From the NCBI GenBank assembly GCA_910575155.1, contig CAJTDX010000002.1:1-64000 (forward strand): a stretch of DNA of 64,000 nucleotides, in the 5' to 3' direction. This DNA comes from Lachnospiraceae bacterium. Its GTDB lineage: Bacteria > Bacillota > Clostridia > Lachnospirales > Lachnospiraceae. The translations under genes were made by a program, and so were the position numbers. The notes under the pieces were generated by a model that saw nothing but the letters and a program-made list of their open reading frames with translations, was not told where the DNA came from and did not search any database. Of the stretch, positions 35,527-45,493 are shown piece by piece; the stretch's first letter is position 1, and every line of letters begins with the position of its first letter.

Positions 35527-37785
35527 ATGAGTGTGAATGTAAGAGAATTATTGGAACAGAAATGCTGCAATAATATTGCAGCCTGCACGGATCAGCAGCT
35601 TTACTATGGGCTGTTGGGGATTGTAAAGGATTTGGCGAAGGAGAAAGAAAGCAGTAAGGGAAAGAAAAAAATCTACTACATTTCTGCAGAATTTTTGATT
35701 GGAAAGCTGTTGTCTAATAATCTGATTAATCTGGGCATTTATGATGAAGTGGCAAAAATGCTCAAAGAATACGGCAAGGACATTAATCTCATTGAAGAGG
35801 CGGAGCCGGAGCCGTCTCTGGGAAACGGAGGATTGGGACGTCTCGCCGCATGTTTTCTGGATTCCATGGCTTCTCTGGGACTGAACGGAGACGGCATCGG
35901 GCTGAATTACCATTTCGGACTGTTTCTGCAGACTTTTGAAAACCATATGCAGAAAGAAAATAAAAATCCATGGATGGAGAAAGAGAGCTGGCTTACGAGG
36001 ACGGAGGTCGCTTATCCTGTTCAGTTTGGCGGATTTACGGTGCAGTCGAGAATGTACGACCTGGATGTGACAGGTTACGACAACCGTACAAATAAGCTTC
36101 ATTTGTTCGATATTGAGAGCGTGGATGAAAATCTTGTGGGAGAAGGGATTCATTTTAATAAGGAAGATATCTGCAAAAATCTTACGCTGTTTTTGTATCC
36201 GGATGATTCCGACGACGCCGGAAGGCTGCTGCGCGTGTATCAGCAGTACTTTATGGTAAGCAACGCCGCAAGGCTGATACTGGAGGAATGCCAGGCCAGG
36301 GGATGTAAACTTTACGATCTGCCGGAGTACGCGGCGATCCAGATTAATGATACGCATCCCAGTATGGTCATACCGGAACTGATCCGTCTTTTGATGGAGC
36401 AGGGAATCCGCATCAAGGATGCAATCGAGATTGTTTCCAGGACCTGCGCATATACCAACCATACGATTCTCGCAGAAGCTTTGGAAAAATGGCCTGTGGA
36501 TTATTTGAATAAGGCGGTTCCGCAGCTCATGCCGATTATCCGGGAACTGGATAACATTGTAAAAGAAAAATATGATGATAAATCTGTGGCGATTATTGAC
36601 GAGAACGGCCGCGTTCATATGGCGCATATGGATATTCATTATGGTTACAGCGTGAACGGCGTGGCATATCTGCATACAGAGATTTTAAAGAAAAATGAGC
36701 TGAACAACTTTTTTAAGATTTATCCGGAGAAATTCAACAATAAGACGAATGGTATTACGTTCCGCCGCTGGCTGATGCACTGTAATAAAGGTCTGAGCCA
36801 TTTTCTGGATGAGGCAATCGGCGCCGGCTGGCACAAGAATGCGGATGAACTGGAAAAACTTGCCGCATTTGCAGACGATGCAAAAGTACTGCAGAGATTA
36901 CTGGATATTAAACAGGAGAATAAACGCGTCCTTGCCGCATATCTGAAAGAAACCCAGGGTGTGGAAATTGACGAAAACTCTATTTTTGATATTCAGATCA
37001 AACGTCTTCATGAGTATAAACGCCAGCAGATGAACGCGCTGTATGTGATTCATAAATATCTGGAAATTAAAAAGGGTAAAAAGCCGACGACGCCTGTCAC
37101 AGTGATTTTTGGCGCCAAGGCGGCTCCGGCTTATGTGATTGCCAAGGATATTATCCATCTGATTCTCTGTCTGCAGGAGATTATCAATAAAGATCCGGAG
37201 GTAAGCCCGTATCTGAAAGTGGTTATGGTTGAAAATTACAACGTGACAAAGGCGGAAAAACTGATTCCTGCATGTGATATTTCCCAGCAGATTTCTCTGG
37301 CCAGCAAGGAAGCGTCCGGAACCGGAAATATGAAATTCATGCTCAACGGCGCCGTAATTCTCGGAACCATGGATGGAGCCAATGTAGAGATTGCGGAATT
37401 GGTTGGAGAGGATAATATTTATATTTTTGGTGAAAGCTCTGATACCGTTATTGAGCATTACGAGAAGGCGGATTACGTTTCCCGTAATTATTATGAGAAA
37501 GACGAAGATCTCAAAGAAGCCGTAGATTTTATAGTCAGCGAAACCCTGCTGAATGTAGGGCAGAAGGAAAATCTGGAACGCCTTTACCGGGAACTGCTGA
37601 ACAAAGACTGGTTTATGACGCTGCTTGATTACAAAGACTATGCGGCAAAGAGAGAAGAGTGCTACAAAGATTATGAAAACCGCATGACATGGGCAAAGAA
37701 AATGCTCATGAATACGGCGAAAGCAGGGTTCTTCTCCTCAGACCGCACGATTGCTGAGTATGATAAGGATATCTGGAAATTATAG
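35527..37785 (+). CDS. glgP: Glycogen (alpha-glucan) phosphorylase
   Basis: A 752-residue PLP-dependent family GT35 phosphorylase that releases glucose 1-phosphate from glycogen or maltodextrin. N-terminal [13 protein letters not shown] and [16 protein letters not shown], and the PLP lysine in [12 protein letters not shown] (Lys603) are diagnostic. It is somewhat shorter than the 800-residue family average, as seen in many Clostridia. AAAAGGAGAACAAAA precedes ATG 35527. A TATAAT lies at 35416-35421. Divergent from the AraC gene. Confidence 0.96.
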   Translation: MSVNVRELLEQKCCNNIAACTDQQLYYGLLGIVKDLAKEKESSKGKKKIYYISAEFLIGKLLSNNLINLGIYDEVAKMLKEYGKDINLIEEAEPEPSLGNGGLGRLAACFLDSMASLGLNGDGIGLNYHFGLFLQTFENHMQKENKNPWMEKESWLTRTEVAYPVQFGGFTVQSRMYDLDVTGYDNRTNKLHLFDIESVDENLVGEGIHFNKEDICKNLTLFLYPDDSDDAGRLLRVYQQYFMVSNAARLILEECQARGCKLYDLPEYAAIQINDTHPSMVIPELIRLLMEQGIRIKDAIEIVSRTCAYTNHTILAEALEKWPVDYLNKAVPQLMPIIRELDNIVKEKYDDKSVAIIDENGRVHMAHMDIHYGYSVNGVAYLHTEILKKNELNNFFKIYPEKFNNKTNGITFRRWLMHCNKGLSHFLDEAIGAGWHKNADELEKLAAFADDAKVLQRLLDIKQENKRVLAAYLKETQGVEIDENSIFDIQIKRLHEYKRQQMNALYVIHKYLEIKKGKKPTTPVTVIFGAKAAPAYVIAKDIIHLILCLQEIINKDPEVSPYLKVVMVENYNVTKAEKLIPACDISQQISLASKEASGTGNMKFMLNGAVILGTMDGANVEIAELVGEDNIYIFGESSDTVIEHYEKADYVSRNYYEKDEDLKEAVDFIVSETLLNVGQKENLERLYRELLNKDWFMTLLDYKDYAAKREECYKDYENRMTWAKKMLMNTAKAGFFSSDRTIAEYDKDIWKL

Positions 37786-37871
37786 GGTATGGAACAGATC
37801 GGATAAGTAATACGGTCAAAGTCTCAGGTGTAGTGGAAGAGCGTGATATGAAACTGTGCCTGAGACGAAAT

Positions 37872-37918
37872 AAAGCCCTCTGAAAGCAGCGGAACACCGT
37901 ATGATTTCAGAGGGCTTT
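37872..37918. terminator. Bidirectional terminator between glgP and the CNNM/CBS gene
   Basis: AAAGCCCTCTGAAA and TTTCAGAGGGCTTT are perfect inverted repeats. Stronger T-rich sequence follows on the minus strand (TTTATTT), serving the convergent gene as well. Confidence 0.7.
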
Positions 37919-37959
37919 GATGCCTGGCTCCTCAATAGCGGAGGGCTGCCATCACAATA

Positions 37960-39243
37960 TTAAAAATTTTCGTCCGGCCGTTCTTCGGGCAGCCGCAAAA
38001 ATAGTTTGTTGATGCGGTTTTTGTCTGTATCCTCCACCCTCAGAAAAACATGTTCCGGTGTGGTGATGGATTCTCCAGGCTGGGGAAGATGATCCAGAAA
38101 TTCGATCATGTAACCGCCCACGGTATCGTAATCTTCGGAAGAAAGCTTTAAATTCAGTTTATTACACAGATCCTCAAGATTCATGGAACCCTGCACCAGA
38201 TATTCCCGGTCGCCCAGTTTCTGAATAGGATCTTCTTCATCTATATCGTATTCGTCGCGGATTTCGCCCACAATTTCTTCGAGAATATCTTCCAGTGTAA
38301 TGAGACCGGCGGTGACGCCGTATTCATCCAGTACAATGGCGATGTTTAAGGAGGACTGTCTCATTTCAATCAGAAGTTCTACGGTCTTCTTGTGTTCATA
38401 AGTGTAGTAAGGTTTGCGCAGAATGTCACGGATGGAAAAACTGTCCCTGCTGGCTCCGTAGAGAAGCAGGTCTTTCATATTAATAGTACCGATAACATTG
38501 TCAATGGAGTCTTCATAAATTGGAAGACGGGTAAATTTATATTCCCGGAAAAGCTCAATCAGCTCGTCATAACTGCTGTTAATGTCAGCAAACGTCATAT
38601 CGATCCGGGGCACCATGATTTCTTTCGCCTGTGAATCGCCGAAATCAAACACATTGTTGATCATGGCGTGTTCTTCAGGTTCAATCACGCCTTCCTGATG
38701 GCCTACGTCCACAATCGTCCGAAGTTCCGCCTCTGTGAGCGCGCCATGCTCGCTGGCAACATTGACCCGCAGCAGTAATAAAAAGCCGATGGACAATTTG
38801 TTGATGATAAAGATCGCAGGCGTCAGAAGCTTCATCAGCCACAGAATAATCCCCGCGTAGGCAAGGGATATTTTATCTGCATAGATGGTGGCGAAGGTCT
38901 TGGGCGAAATTTCGCCGAAAATAAGAACCAGAACCGTAAGAATCCCTGTGGCGATTCCGGCGCCGGCGTTTCCAAAGACCCGGATCGCAAGTGTTGTGGC
39001 AAGGGATGACGCCGACAGGTTTACAATATTGTTGCCGATTAAGATAGCGCTCAGCATCTTGCCGGAGTCGCCCGTGATTTCCAGTACCTTCTGCGCCCGT
39101 TTGTTTCCTTCATCCGCAAGATTTTTAAGCCGGATCTTATTAGAGGTGGTCAACGCCGTCTCTGCGGAGGAAAAGAACGCGGATAACAATAGTAAAACGA
39201 TTACGAATAATAGTTGTATGACCTCACTTGAGTCCAAATGCAT
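37960..39243 (-). CDS. CNNM/CBS-domain membrane protein (HlyC/CorC family)
   Basis: A 427-residue protein: a DUF21/CNNM transmembrane region with about four helices (1-185; FFSSAETALTTSNKIRLKNL at its start), tandem CBS domains (about 205-330) and a C-terminal CorC/HlyC domain (about 345-420; GGYMIEFLDHLPQPGE). Homologues export magnesium or cobalt, or confer resistance to them. The hemolysin name is historic. AAGGAGAG precedes ATG 39243; the frame extends 16 codons upstream without support. Confidence 0.93.
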   Translation of the reverse strand: MHLDSSEVIQLLFVIVLLLLSAFFSSAETALTTSNKIRLKNLADEGNKRAQKVLEITGDSGKMLSAILIGNNIVNLSASSLATTLAIRVFGNAGAGIATGILTVLVLIFGEISPKTFATIYADKISLAYAGIILWLMKLLTPAIFIINKLSIGFLLLLRVNVASEHGALTEAELRTIVDVGHQEGVIEPEEHAMINNVFDFGDSQAKEIMVPRIDMTFADINSSYDELIELFREYKFTRLPIYEDSIDNVIGTINMKDLLLYGASRDSFSIRDILRKPYYTYEHKKTVELLIEMRQSSLNIAIVLDEYGVTAGLITLEDILEEIVGEIRDEYDIDEEDPIQKLGDREYLVQGSMNLEDLCNKLNLKLSSEDYDTVGGYMIEFLDHLPQPGESITTPEHVFLRVEDTDKNRINKLFLRLPEERPDENF

Positions 39244-39391
39244 CTCTCCTTTCAATATACATAATATAAAGGAAGAAGGGAAATTTTGCAAGATATTTAC
39301 CGGATATTTCTATGTAAAATGCAATTTTTAGCTGTTCCATAAGAGATGTCTGCCGTCTGCGGTCATTGGGACAATCCATGTCTGATTCCTG

Positions 39392-39444
39392 CCCGGTCTG
39401 TACAGAGAGACGACTGTGCTTAAAATCTCTCTGTGCAGACCGGG
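39392..39444. repeat. Long near-perfect hairpin of unknown role
   Basis: Arms of 19 bases, CCCGGTCTGTACAGAGAGA (39392-39410) and TCTCTCTGTGCAGACCGGG (39426-39444), differ at one position (a G-U pair in RNA). The loop is 15 bases. No good T-run follows on the minus strand, the direction of the upstream small gene; GAAGTTTTAC follows on plus, where no gene ends. Confidence 0.6.
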
Positions 39445-39449
39445 AAGTT

Positions 39450-39602
39450 TTACTGCTCGCCTTCCGCTACGATCTTTTCCAAAACCTGAATCAGATCCTG
39501 AAGCGTGTTCAGACGTACGTTGTGTTCCAGAATACAATCTTTTAATTCTGTAGACAATGACTCAAATTTTTCCCGCAGAGCAGGAGCTACATAAGACGCC
39601 AT
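39450..39602 (-). CDS. Small conserved-looking protein, 50 residues
   Basis: No family recognised. The 50-residue product (starts MASYVAPALREKFESLS) is predicted as two amphipathic helices with no membrane segment: the second is ILEHNVRLNTLQDLIQVLEKIV. GAGGTGATTTCT lies directly upstream of ATG 39602, a strong site. The gene is followed on its strand by the large hairpin at 39392-39444. The upstream side is occupied by two miniature repeat elements. Confidence 0.6.
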   Translation of the reverse strand: MASYVAPALREKFESLSTELKDCILEHNVRLNTLQDLIQVLEKIVAEGEQ

Positions 39603-39652
39603 AGAAATCACCTCGGTATAGTATGTGCAAATCCGCGCGATTTTATACGAAT

Positions 39653-39719
39653 GTGCTGACCGCATTATATTCAGCCAAATCTCCTTGCCTGTCCGCCAGA
39701 TATAATACGGTAAGCACAC
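39653..39719. repeat. Repeat family A, 67-base internally deleted copy
   Basis: Begins GTGCTGACCGCATTATATTC and ends with ATATAATACGGTAAGCACAC, matching both ends of the 157-base copy at 14893-15049 with the middle missing. It abuts the family B element at 39721. Confidence 0.7.
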
Positions 39720-39720
39720 T

Positions 39721-39881
39721 AGTACATCGTTGCGCAAATAACTACACCAACCACTTGCCTGCGTTCCCGATTACACAGGTGAAAAATCCTCAGCGTAGTC
39801 CGCTACGCCTACGTTTTTTGACCTGCACACTCAGAAAAGCATTCTGCGTGATTGATCCAGTTATTTGTCGAACGATGTACT
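39721..39881. repeat. Miniature inverted-repeat element, family B, long copy
   Basis: A 161-base element with terminal repeats AGTACATCGTTGCGCAAA (left) and AGTACATCGTTCGACAAA (right, reverse complement). Compared with the short copy at 4797-4879 (inverted orientation) it keeps an extra 80-base interior that itself contains a CGTAG/CTACG palindrome and AGGTGAAAAAT mirrored as TTTTTTGACCT. No open frame of note. Confidence 0.7.
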
Positions 39882-39971
39882 AGGTCAGGAAGGGTGGTTG
39901 TGTTTATAACAGAAAAGTATTATAATTGGTTTCGGAAACAGGAACAGCTTAACAGGAAAGGAACATAAAAA

Positions 39972-40772
39972 ATGAGAGATGAGAAAAAATATGCTCTGCT
40001 GATTGACGCGGAAAATGTATCTTCAAAATATATTGAAATTGTGACCAAGGAAGCCCAGACATTAGGAAATGTAACAATCCGCAGGATTTACGGCGACTGG
40101 ACGGCAAGCGCCAAAAATTCCTGGAAGGATTCGCTGCTGGAGAATTCACTGTCTCCCATCCAGCAGTACAGTTATACGGTGGGTAAAAATTCTTCCGATT
40201 CCGCCATGATTATAGATGCTATGGATATTTTGTATACGAATGATGTGGATGGGTTTATCATTGTTTCTTCGGACAGTGATTTTACCAAGCTTGCCATGCG
40301 GCTGCGGGAATCCGGCAAACAGGTCATCGGTATGGGGGAGAGCAAGACGCCCAAGCCTTTTGTCAGGGCGTGCGAGCAGTTTAAGACATTGGATGTTTTA
40401 TATAAAAATCATCATCCGGAACAGAAAGTAAATATACCGGAGAGGATCAGAAAACAGGAGATCCGCTGCGTCCCCACAGAACGGGCGCTGCCAAGAGAAC
40501 AGCCTAAGGACGCGCAGCCAATTACCAACCTGCGGGCAATTAAGGAAACGGTGATTTCTCTGCTGGATGAAAATTCTGACGAAGACGGATGGATGTATTT
40601 GTCGGAGCTGGGCAACATGATCCAGAAATTGTACTCAGACTTTGACTGCCGCAACTACGGCTTCCATAAATTTGGAAAATTGATTGAATCCTTTCCGGAG
40701 CTTCAGACCAGAAAAGACGATTCCAGCAACGGCATTACGAAAATTGTACTGGTGCGCAGAAGGGAAGAATAA
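39972..40772 (+). CDS. NYN-domain ribonuclease-like protein with OST-HTH/LOTUS C-terminus
   Basis: A 266-residue protein. The N-terminal NYN (PIN-like) domain (about 5-140) has acidic residues in LLIDAENVS, DSAMIIDAMD and VSSDSDF that would bind metal for RNA cleavage. After a basic linker comes an OST-HTH/LOTUS domain (about 180-262; DGWMYLSELGNMIQ and YGFHKFGKLIESFP), an RNA-binding module. LabA/MARF1-like proteins share this layout. The target RNA is unknown. Monocistronic, downstream of the repeat pair; GAAAGGAACAT before ATG 39972. Confidence 0.88.
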   Translation: MRDEKKYALLIDAENVSSKYIEIVTKEAQTLGNVTIRRIYGDWTASAKNSWKDSLLENSLSPIQQYSYTVGKNSSDSAMIIDAMDILYTNDVDGFIIVSSDSDFTKLAMRLRESGKQVIGMGESKTPKPFVRACEQFKTLDVLYKNHHPEQKVNIPERIRKQEIRCVPTERALPREQPKDAQPITNLRAIKETVISLLDENSDEDGWMYLSELGNMIQKLYSDFDCRNYGFHKFGKLIESFPELQTRKDDSSNGITKIVLVRRREE

Positions 40773-40843
40773 TACGCTGTAAATGTTAAAATCAAAGACC
40801 GGAGTTTTCGTTCTGGCAGGGAACGGGCTGCTTTATGTCCGTT

Positions 40844-41416
40844 TTATGCGCGGGAACACATCTCTAAAAAGTTCCGGTGGATATGCAGATACTTATCCAG
40901 TTCCGGGTGAAAAGCCAGGGCAGTCTGGCGGCGGTATTGTACGGCTGTGATCTGCTGTCCGGTTTGTGAGAGAATGGAAACGCCGTGGCCTGTGTTAATC
41001 ACGTAGGGAGCGCGGATAAAAGTCATGGGCACCCGGCCAAGATTTTTGTACTCCGATGTTATATGAAAGCTTCCAAGCTGCCTTCCATAAGCGTTTCTTT
41101 TTACATTCATGGGTATGGTTTTAAAATAGGGAGATTCCTGTCCGTCAATTTTTTCAGATAATAAAATCATGCCGGCGCAGGTGGCAAGTACAGGGACGTC
41201 GTTTTGTATCATGTTTAAGAGCGGATGAAATAAGTTCAGCTCTTTGAGGAGTTTTCCCTGTACCGTACTCTCGCCGCCGGGTAAAATAAGGCCGTCAAAG
41301 TCTTCCTGCAAGTCTTTTTCGCATCTGATTTCCTGAAAAGGGACATGCAATTTCTCAAGGATTAGTTCCTGTTCTGAGAAGGCCCCCTGAACTGCCAGAA
41401 TTCCAATTTTCATCAT
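40844..41416 (-). CDS. pdxT: Pyridoxal 5'-phosphate synthase glutaminase subunit
   Basis: The 190-residue class I glutaminase that supplies ammonia to PdxS. The triad is Cys in [10 protein letters not shown] and His/Glu in ALAFHPEL; the oxyanion segment is LPGGEST. Its start overlaps the pdxS stop (ATGA), so synthesis is coupled. Confidence 0.95.
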   Translation of the reverse strand: MMKIGILAVQGAFSEQELILEKLHVPFQEIRCEKDLQEDFDGLILPGGESTVQGKLLKELNLFHPLLNMIQNDVPVLATCAGMILLSEKIDGQESPYFKTIPMNVKRNAYGRQLGSFHITSEYKNLGRVPMTFIRAPYVINTGHGVSILSQTGQQITAVQYRRQTALAFHPELDKYLHIHRNFLEMCSRA

Positions 41417-42285
41417 ATACCTCTTTCTGCCATCAAAAGCTTTAATTCCTGTTCATTTATGCCCGTCATTGCCTCTCCAAGATCAGCGGAGAGATCGGCT
41501 ATCATCTCTGCGTTTTTAAAATTGCTCACAGCTTTTACAATGGCATCGGCACGTTTTTGCGGATTTTTGGACTTGAAAATACCAGAGCCTACAAATACGC
41601 CCTCTGCGCCAAGCTGCATCATCAGGGCGGCGTCTGCCGGAGTGGCGATGCCGCCTGCCGCAAAGTTTACGACAGGCAGCCTGCCGTTCTCATGGACGTA
41701 TAAAACCAGTTCCGCGGGGACTTGCAGATGTTTTGCTTCTTCAAATAATTCATCTTTGCGCATCGAGGTTATTTTTAGAACAGCACGGTTCATTTTGCGC
41801 ATATGCCGGACGGCCTGTACAATATCTCCGGTTCCCGGTTCGCCCTTGGTACGGATCATTGCCGCTCCTTCACTGATTCTGCGCAGAGCTTCGCCCAGGT
41901 CTTTGGCGCCGCATACAAAGGGTACTTTGAAGTCTCTTTTATTGATATGATAAACGTCGTCTGCCGGAGAGAGTACTTCGCTTTCATCAATATAGTCAAT
42001 TTCAATCGCTTCTAATACCTGCGCTTCCGCAAAATGTCCAATGCGGCACTTTGCCATGACCGGGATGGAAACGGCCTTCTGGATGCCCTGTATCATTTTG
42101 GGATCGCTCATTCTGGCAACGCCTCCCGCGGCGCGGATATCGGCGGGAATGCGTTCTAACGCCATGACGGCGCATGCTCCCGCCGCTTCGGCAATACTTG
42201 CCTGTTCCGGGGTGGTTACGTCCATAATAACGCCGCCTTTCAGCATTTGCGCAAGCTGCTTGTTTAAGGTATATCTGTCTTCCAT
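41413..42285 (-). CDS. pdxS: Pyridoxal 5'-phosphate synthase lyase subunit
   Basis: The 290-residue beta/alpha-barrel synthase that makes PLP from ribose 5-phosphate, glyceraldehyde 3-phosphate and ammonia. Diagnostic segments: [33 protein letters not shown] and [12 protein letters not shown]. Start ATG 42285 follows GGAGG with a five-base spacer; an ATG four codons upstream overlaps that site. Forms an operon with pdxT and is divergent from the pdxR gene. Confidence 0.97.
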   Translation of the reverse strand: MEDRYTLNKQLAQMLKGGVIMDVTTPEQASIAEAAGACAVMALERIPADIRAAGGVARMSDPKMIQGIQKAVSIPVMAKCRIGHFAEAQVLEAIEIDYIDESEVLSPADDVYHINKRDFKVPFVCGAKDLGEALRRISEGAAMIRTKGEPGTGDIVQAVRHMRKMNRAVLKITSMRKDELFEEAKHLQVPAELVLYVHENGRLPVVNFAAGGIATPADAALMMQLGAEGVFVGSGIFKSKNPQKRADAIVKAVSNFKNAEMIADLSADLGEAMTGINEQELKLLMAERGI

Positions 42286-42321
42286 ATTGTCCTCCATTCT
42301 GTGCTTTTTTTACTTTGTTGC

Positions 42322-42358
42322 TTTACTTTGGGAAACACATAGAGTATAATACCAAAGT
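42322..42358 (+). promoter_or_regulatory. pdxR promoter and putative PdxR operator
   Basis: TTTACT, 17-base spacer, TATAAT (42322-42350) reads toward pdxR. ACTTTGG (42325-42331) and CCAAAGT (42352-42358) form an inverted repeat that brackets the -10 region, a plausible operator in the pdxS-pdxR divergent interval. Confidence 0.6.
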
Positions 42359-42421
42359 GGCATTAATAAAATAATCAATTTGAATATATTCGGAAAGGTC
42401 AGTTTGCAAAAGGCGGTGGAA

Positions 42422-43822
42422 ATGATTACTTACAATCTGGAGGATGCAGGATCAGATTCCTTATATGGATTTCTGAGTAAAAGCATAAAAAACGATATAT
42501 CTGAGGGTATTTTAAAGGCGGGGGAGAAACTGCCGTCCAAAAGGCAGTTCGCCAGGAATCTGGGACTCAGCGTTATAACCATAGAAAACGCGTATGCGCA
42601 GCTTATGGCAGAAGGCTACATTTATTCCATTCCCAAAAGAGGTTTTTACGTTGCGGATTTGAAACATCTGATTCAGCGGAGGGAACTGGATTTGGCAGAG
42701 GAGACGATTCCTCTGACGAGAGAAGAAGGGAGCTGGCTGGCGGATTTTTCCAGCAACCAGACCGAAACTGGCCTTTTTCCATTTACAATCTGGTCGAAAG
42801 TCATACGGGAGGTTTTAAATGACAGCCGGGCGCAGCTTATGACAAATTCAGCCTGGGGAGGCATTCGTGATCTTCGGGAGAGCATTGCAGACTATCTGCG
42901 AAAATTCCGCGATATGCATATTAAGCCGGAGCAGATTGTGATAGGCGCCGGGACAGAATATCTCTATGGGCTTTTAATACAGTTTTTCGGGAAAAACAAA
43001 GTCTATGCATTGGAAAATCCAGGATACCGCAAGCTGGAAAAAATCTATCACAGTTTTGGCGTCTCCTGCCGTTTTATTGCAATGGACGCGGCGGGCGTAT
43101 GTATTTCAGATCTGGAGAAGCAGTGTGCGGATATTGTACATATTACGCCTTCGCATCAGTATCCCACAGGTATCATTATGCCAATCAGCAGACGCTATGA
43201 GATGCTGGGCTGGGCGTCGAAAAAAGAGGGGCGTTATATTATTGAGGATGATTATGACAGTGAATTGCGTCTGAGCGGCAGACCGGTGCCAACTCTGCAA
43301 AGCATAGATTTATCAGGGCGTGTCATATATATGAATACCTTTACCAAAACGCTTTGTTCCACGGTGCGTATCAGTTATATGGTACTGCCGGAAAAGCTTT
43401 TGAGAATTTTTTATGAGAAATTATCGTTTTATTCCTGTACGGTTTCCAATTTTGAACAATATACGCTTGCGAAATTTATTCAGGAGGGTAAATTTGAAAA
43501 CCATATCAACCGTTTGCGCAATTATTATCGTAAGAAAAGAGATCGCTTGCTGGAAGCGTTCCGAAAAGGAAAAGCGAAACATTTCATTTCTATATCAGGG
43601 GAAGAAGCAGGGCTTCATTTTCTGATGAAAATAAAAAGCAGCGTGCCGGAGGATGTACTGATAGAACGCGCCAGATCAAAAGGAGTGAAGCTGGCTCCGT
43701 TATCTGCCTGTTGCTATGGAGAAGAAAAAACGGAAAATATATTTGTTATGAATTATTCTTCTGTCGATATTACAAAGGCAGAAGAGATTGCGGAAACGAT
43801 ATGCAGATGCTGTGCAGAATAA
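42422..43822 (+). CDS. pdxR: PdxR-type MocR/GntR regulator of PLP synthesis
   Basis: The 466-residue regulator joins a GntR winged HTH (about 1-75; LPSKRQFARNLGLSVITIEN) to a class I aminotransferase-like PLP-binding domain (about 105-466; EDDYDSEL and the Schiff-base Lys in YMNTFTKTL). MocR proteins encoded opposite pdxST activate that operon when PLP is low and repress themselves. I place the start at ATG 42422; an upstream TTG would add 14 residues. Confidence 0.9.
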   Translation: MITYNLEDAGSDSLYGFLSKSIKNDISEGILKAGEKLPSKRQFARNLGLSVITIENAYAQLMAEGYIYSIPKRGFYVADLKHLIQRRELDLAEETIPLTREEGSWLADFSSNQTETGLFPFTIWSKVIREVLNDSRAQLMTNSAWGGIRDLRESIADYLRKFRDMHIKPEQIVIGAGTEYLYGLLIQFFGKNKVYALENPGYRKLEKIYHSFGVSCRFIAMDAAGVCISDLEKQCADIVHITPSHQYPTGIIMPISRRYEMLGWASKKEGRYIIEDDYDSELRLSGRPVPTLQSIDLSGRVIYMNTFTKTLCSTVRISYMVLPEKLLRIFYEKLSFYSCTVSNFEQYTLAKFIQEGKFENHINRLRNYYRKKRDRLLEAFRKGKAKHFISISGEEAGLHFLMKIKSSVPEDVLIERARSKGVKLAPLSACCYGEEKTENIFVMNYSSVDITKAEEIAETICRCCAE

Positions 43823-43881
43823 AAAGTATGTTGGAGGAGATTGCGCACCAAACAGTTTTTGACGCATATTGTATTTATGAC

Positions 43882-43916
43882 AAAAAAATACTTGCCGGAC
43901 TTATTTGTCCAGCAAG
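43882..43916 (-). terminator. Terminator of the 54-residue gene
   Basis: On the minus strand CTTGCTGGAC and GTCCGGCAAG pair around AAATAA, followed by TATTTTTTT. Confidence 0.75.
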
Positions 43917-43930
43917 CTAAAATTAAGACG

Positions 43931-44095
43931 TCAATTTTCTGAATGCTGCGAGTGGACTAGCCGCCAGATTGTATCGTGCATCCAGTCAACGGTCTCACTC
44001 AGCTTTTTGTTTTCTTCCATTAGTATAATATTTTCCGTCTGTAATTTTTCCATTAATTCAATGACGTTGCTGTTTAGAATACTATTAACTGCCAT
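43931..44095 (-). CDS. Small coiled-coil protein, 54 residues
   Basis: Family not recognised. The product is a single long amphipathic helix with heptad spacing (VIELMEKLQTENIILMEENK), followed by the distinctive VDWMHDTIWRLV and a polar end. GTGAGGTGATAAAA directly before ATG 44095 and a proper terminator 15 bases after the stop make it a convincing gene. It may dimerise or associate with a larger partner. Confidence 0.65.
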   Translation of the reverse strand: MAVNSILNSNVIELMEKLQTENIILMEENKKLSETVDWMHDTIWRLVHSQHSEN

Positions 44096-44259
44096 TTTTA
44101 TCACCTCACTGATATTATAGCAGAACATACGTAAAAGTGGTGTTAAGATAACGCAAAGAAATAAGCGGGAATGCTGGATTATTATGGAGAATCAGGGAGA
44201 TTGCCGTCGAAAAAAATAAGAATCAGGGAGCAAAAGCCTTATGCTTTTTCAAAAATAGC

Positions 44260-44288
44260 TTGTATAAAAAAAGGGCATATACTATACT
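44260..44288 (+). promoter_or_regulatory. Promoter of glf
   Basis: TTGTAT, 17-base spacer, TATACT, about 80 bases before the glf start. The remainder of 44096-44366 holds only a short direct repeat, GAATCAGGGAG, twice around 44190-44230. Confidence 0.55.
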
Positions 44289-44366
44289 GTAAAGGAACAG
44301 ATGCGGAATATGTTATGATAAATAAAGAAATTGGTATGTTCACAACAGTAAAATAAGGAGTAATCA

Positions 44367-45470
44367 ATGAAAGAATATGACTTTTTAATTGTGGGAGCGG
44401 GATTATTTGGAGCCGTATTTGCCAGCGAGGCAAAAAAGGCAGGCAGGAAATGCCTGGTGATAGATAAGAGAGATCATGCGGCAGGAAATATTTACACCAG
44501 AGAGGTGGAAGGAATACAGGTTCATGAGTATGGCGCTCATATTTTCCATACGTCGAACAGGGAAGTATGGGATTATGTGGGCAGGTTCGCAGAGTTTAAC
44601 CGTTACACCAATTGCCCGGTTGCGAATTATAAGGGAGAGATCTATAATATGCCCTTTAATATGAACACGTTTCACAAATTATGGGGCGTTGTGACGCCCA
44701 AAGAGGCGCGGGAGAAAATTGAACGGCAGAAGCAGGAATATGCAGTGGAGCATCCGCAGAATTTAGAGGAACAGGCGATTAATCTGGTGGGACCGGATGT
44801 GTATACCAGACTGGTGAAAGGCTATACAGAAAAACAGTGGGGAAGACGCGCCACGGAGCTTCCGGCATTTATTATCAAACGTCTGCCTGTCCGCTTTACG
44901 TATGATAATAATTATTTTGACGATGATTTTCAGGGGATTCCCGTGGGCGGTTACACCAGAATGGTGGAAAACATGCTGGAAGGAACGAAGGTGCTTTTGA
45001 ATGAGAATTATCTGGAAAAACAAGAGGAGTTCAAAGCTCTTGCGGATACGGTGATTTATACAGGGATGATTGACGAGTATTTTGATTATTGTTTTGGAGA
45101 ACTGGAATACCGCTCTCTGCGTTTTGAGACAGAGACGCTTGACCAGGAGAATTATCAGGGCAATGCAGTGGTGAATTATACGGAATATGAGGTGCCTTAC
45201 ACCCGTGTGATCGAGCATAAGCATTTTGAATATGGAACGCAGCCAAAGACCGTGATTACCCGGGAATATCCCAGAGAGTGGAAGAAGGGGGACGAGCCGT
45301 ATTATCCCGTCAATGATGAGAAAAATGCCGCGCTTTACGCCCGCTACCAGGAACTTGCCCGCAAAGAGGGGAATGTGATATTCGGAGGAAGGCTGGGTCA
45401 GTATAAATACTATGATATGGATGATACTGTGGAAGCAGCGCTGCAGTGTGCAAAAGAAAATATAAAATAG
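44367..45470 (+). CDS. glf: UDP-galactopyranose mutase
   Basis: A 367-residue FAD enzyme that interconverts UDP-galactopyranose and UDP-galactofuranose for cell-surface glycans. The FAD-binding start FLIVGAGLFGAVFA, HEYGAHIFHT and the YTEKQWGR active-site segment are diagnostic; length is standard. AAGGAGTAATCA precedes the start. No galactofuranosyltransferase is adjacent; apt follows after 23 bases. Confidence 0.96.
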   Translation: MKEYDFLIVGAGLFGAVFASEAKKAGRKCLVIDKRDHAAGNIYTREVEGIQVHEYGAHIFHTSNREVWDYVGRFAEFNRYTNCPVANYKGEIYNMPFNMNTFHKLWGVVTPKEAREKIERQKQEYAVEHPQNLEEQAINLVGPDVYTRLVKGYTEKQWGRRATELPAFIIKRLPVRFTYDNNYFDDDFQGIPVGGYTRMVENMLEGTKVLLNENYLEKQEEFKALADTVIYTGMIDEYFDYCFGELEYRSLRFETETLDQENYQGNAVVNYTEYEVPYTRVIEHKHFEYGTQPKTVITREYPREWKKGDEPYYPVNDEKNAALYARYQELARKEGNVIFGGRLGQYKYYDMDDTVEAALQCAKENIK

Positions 45471-45493
45471 TACACAGGACGGAGGATAAGATT

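Noticed and set aside
35548-36675. 375-codon minus-strand frame inside glycogen phosphorylase
   Set aside because: Entirely antisense to a clear glgP gene with intact motifs; typical shadow frame.
44171-44356. 61-codon plus-strand frame before glf
   Set aside because: It covers the glf promoter and has no ribosome site.
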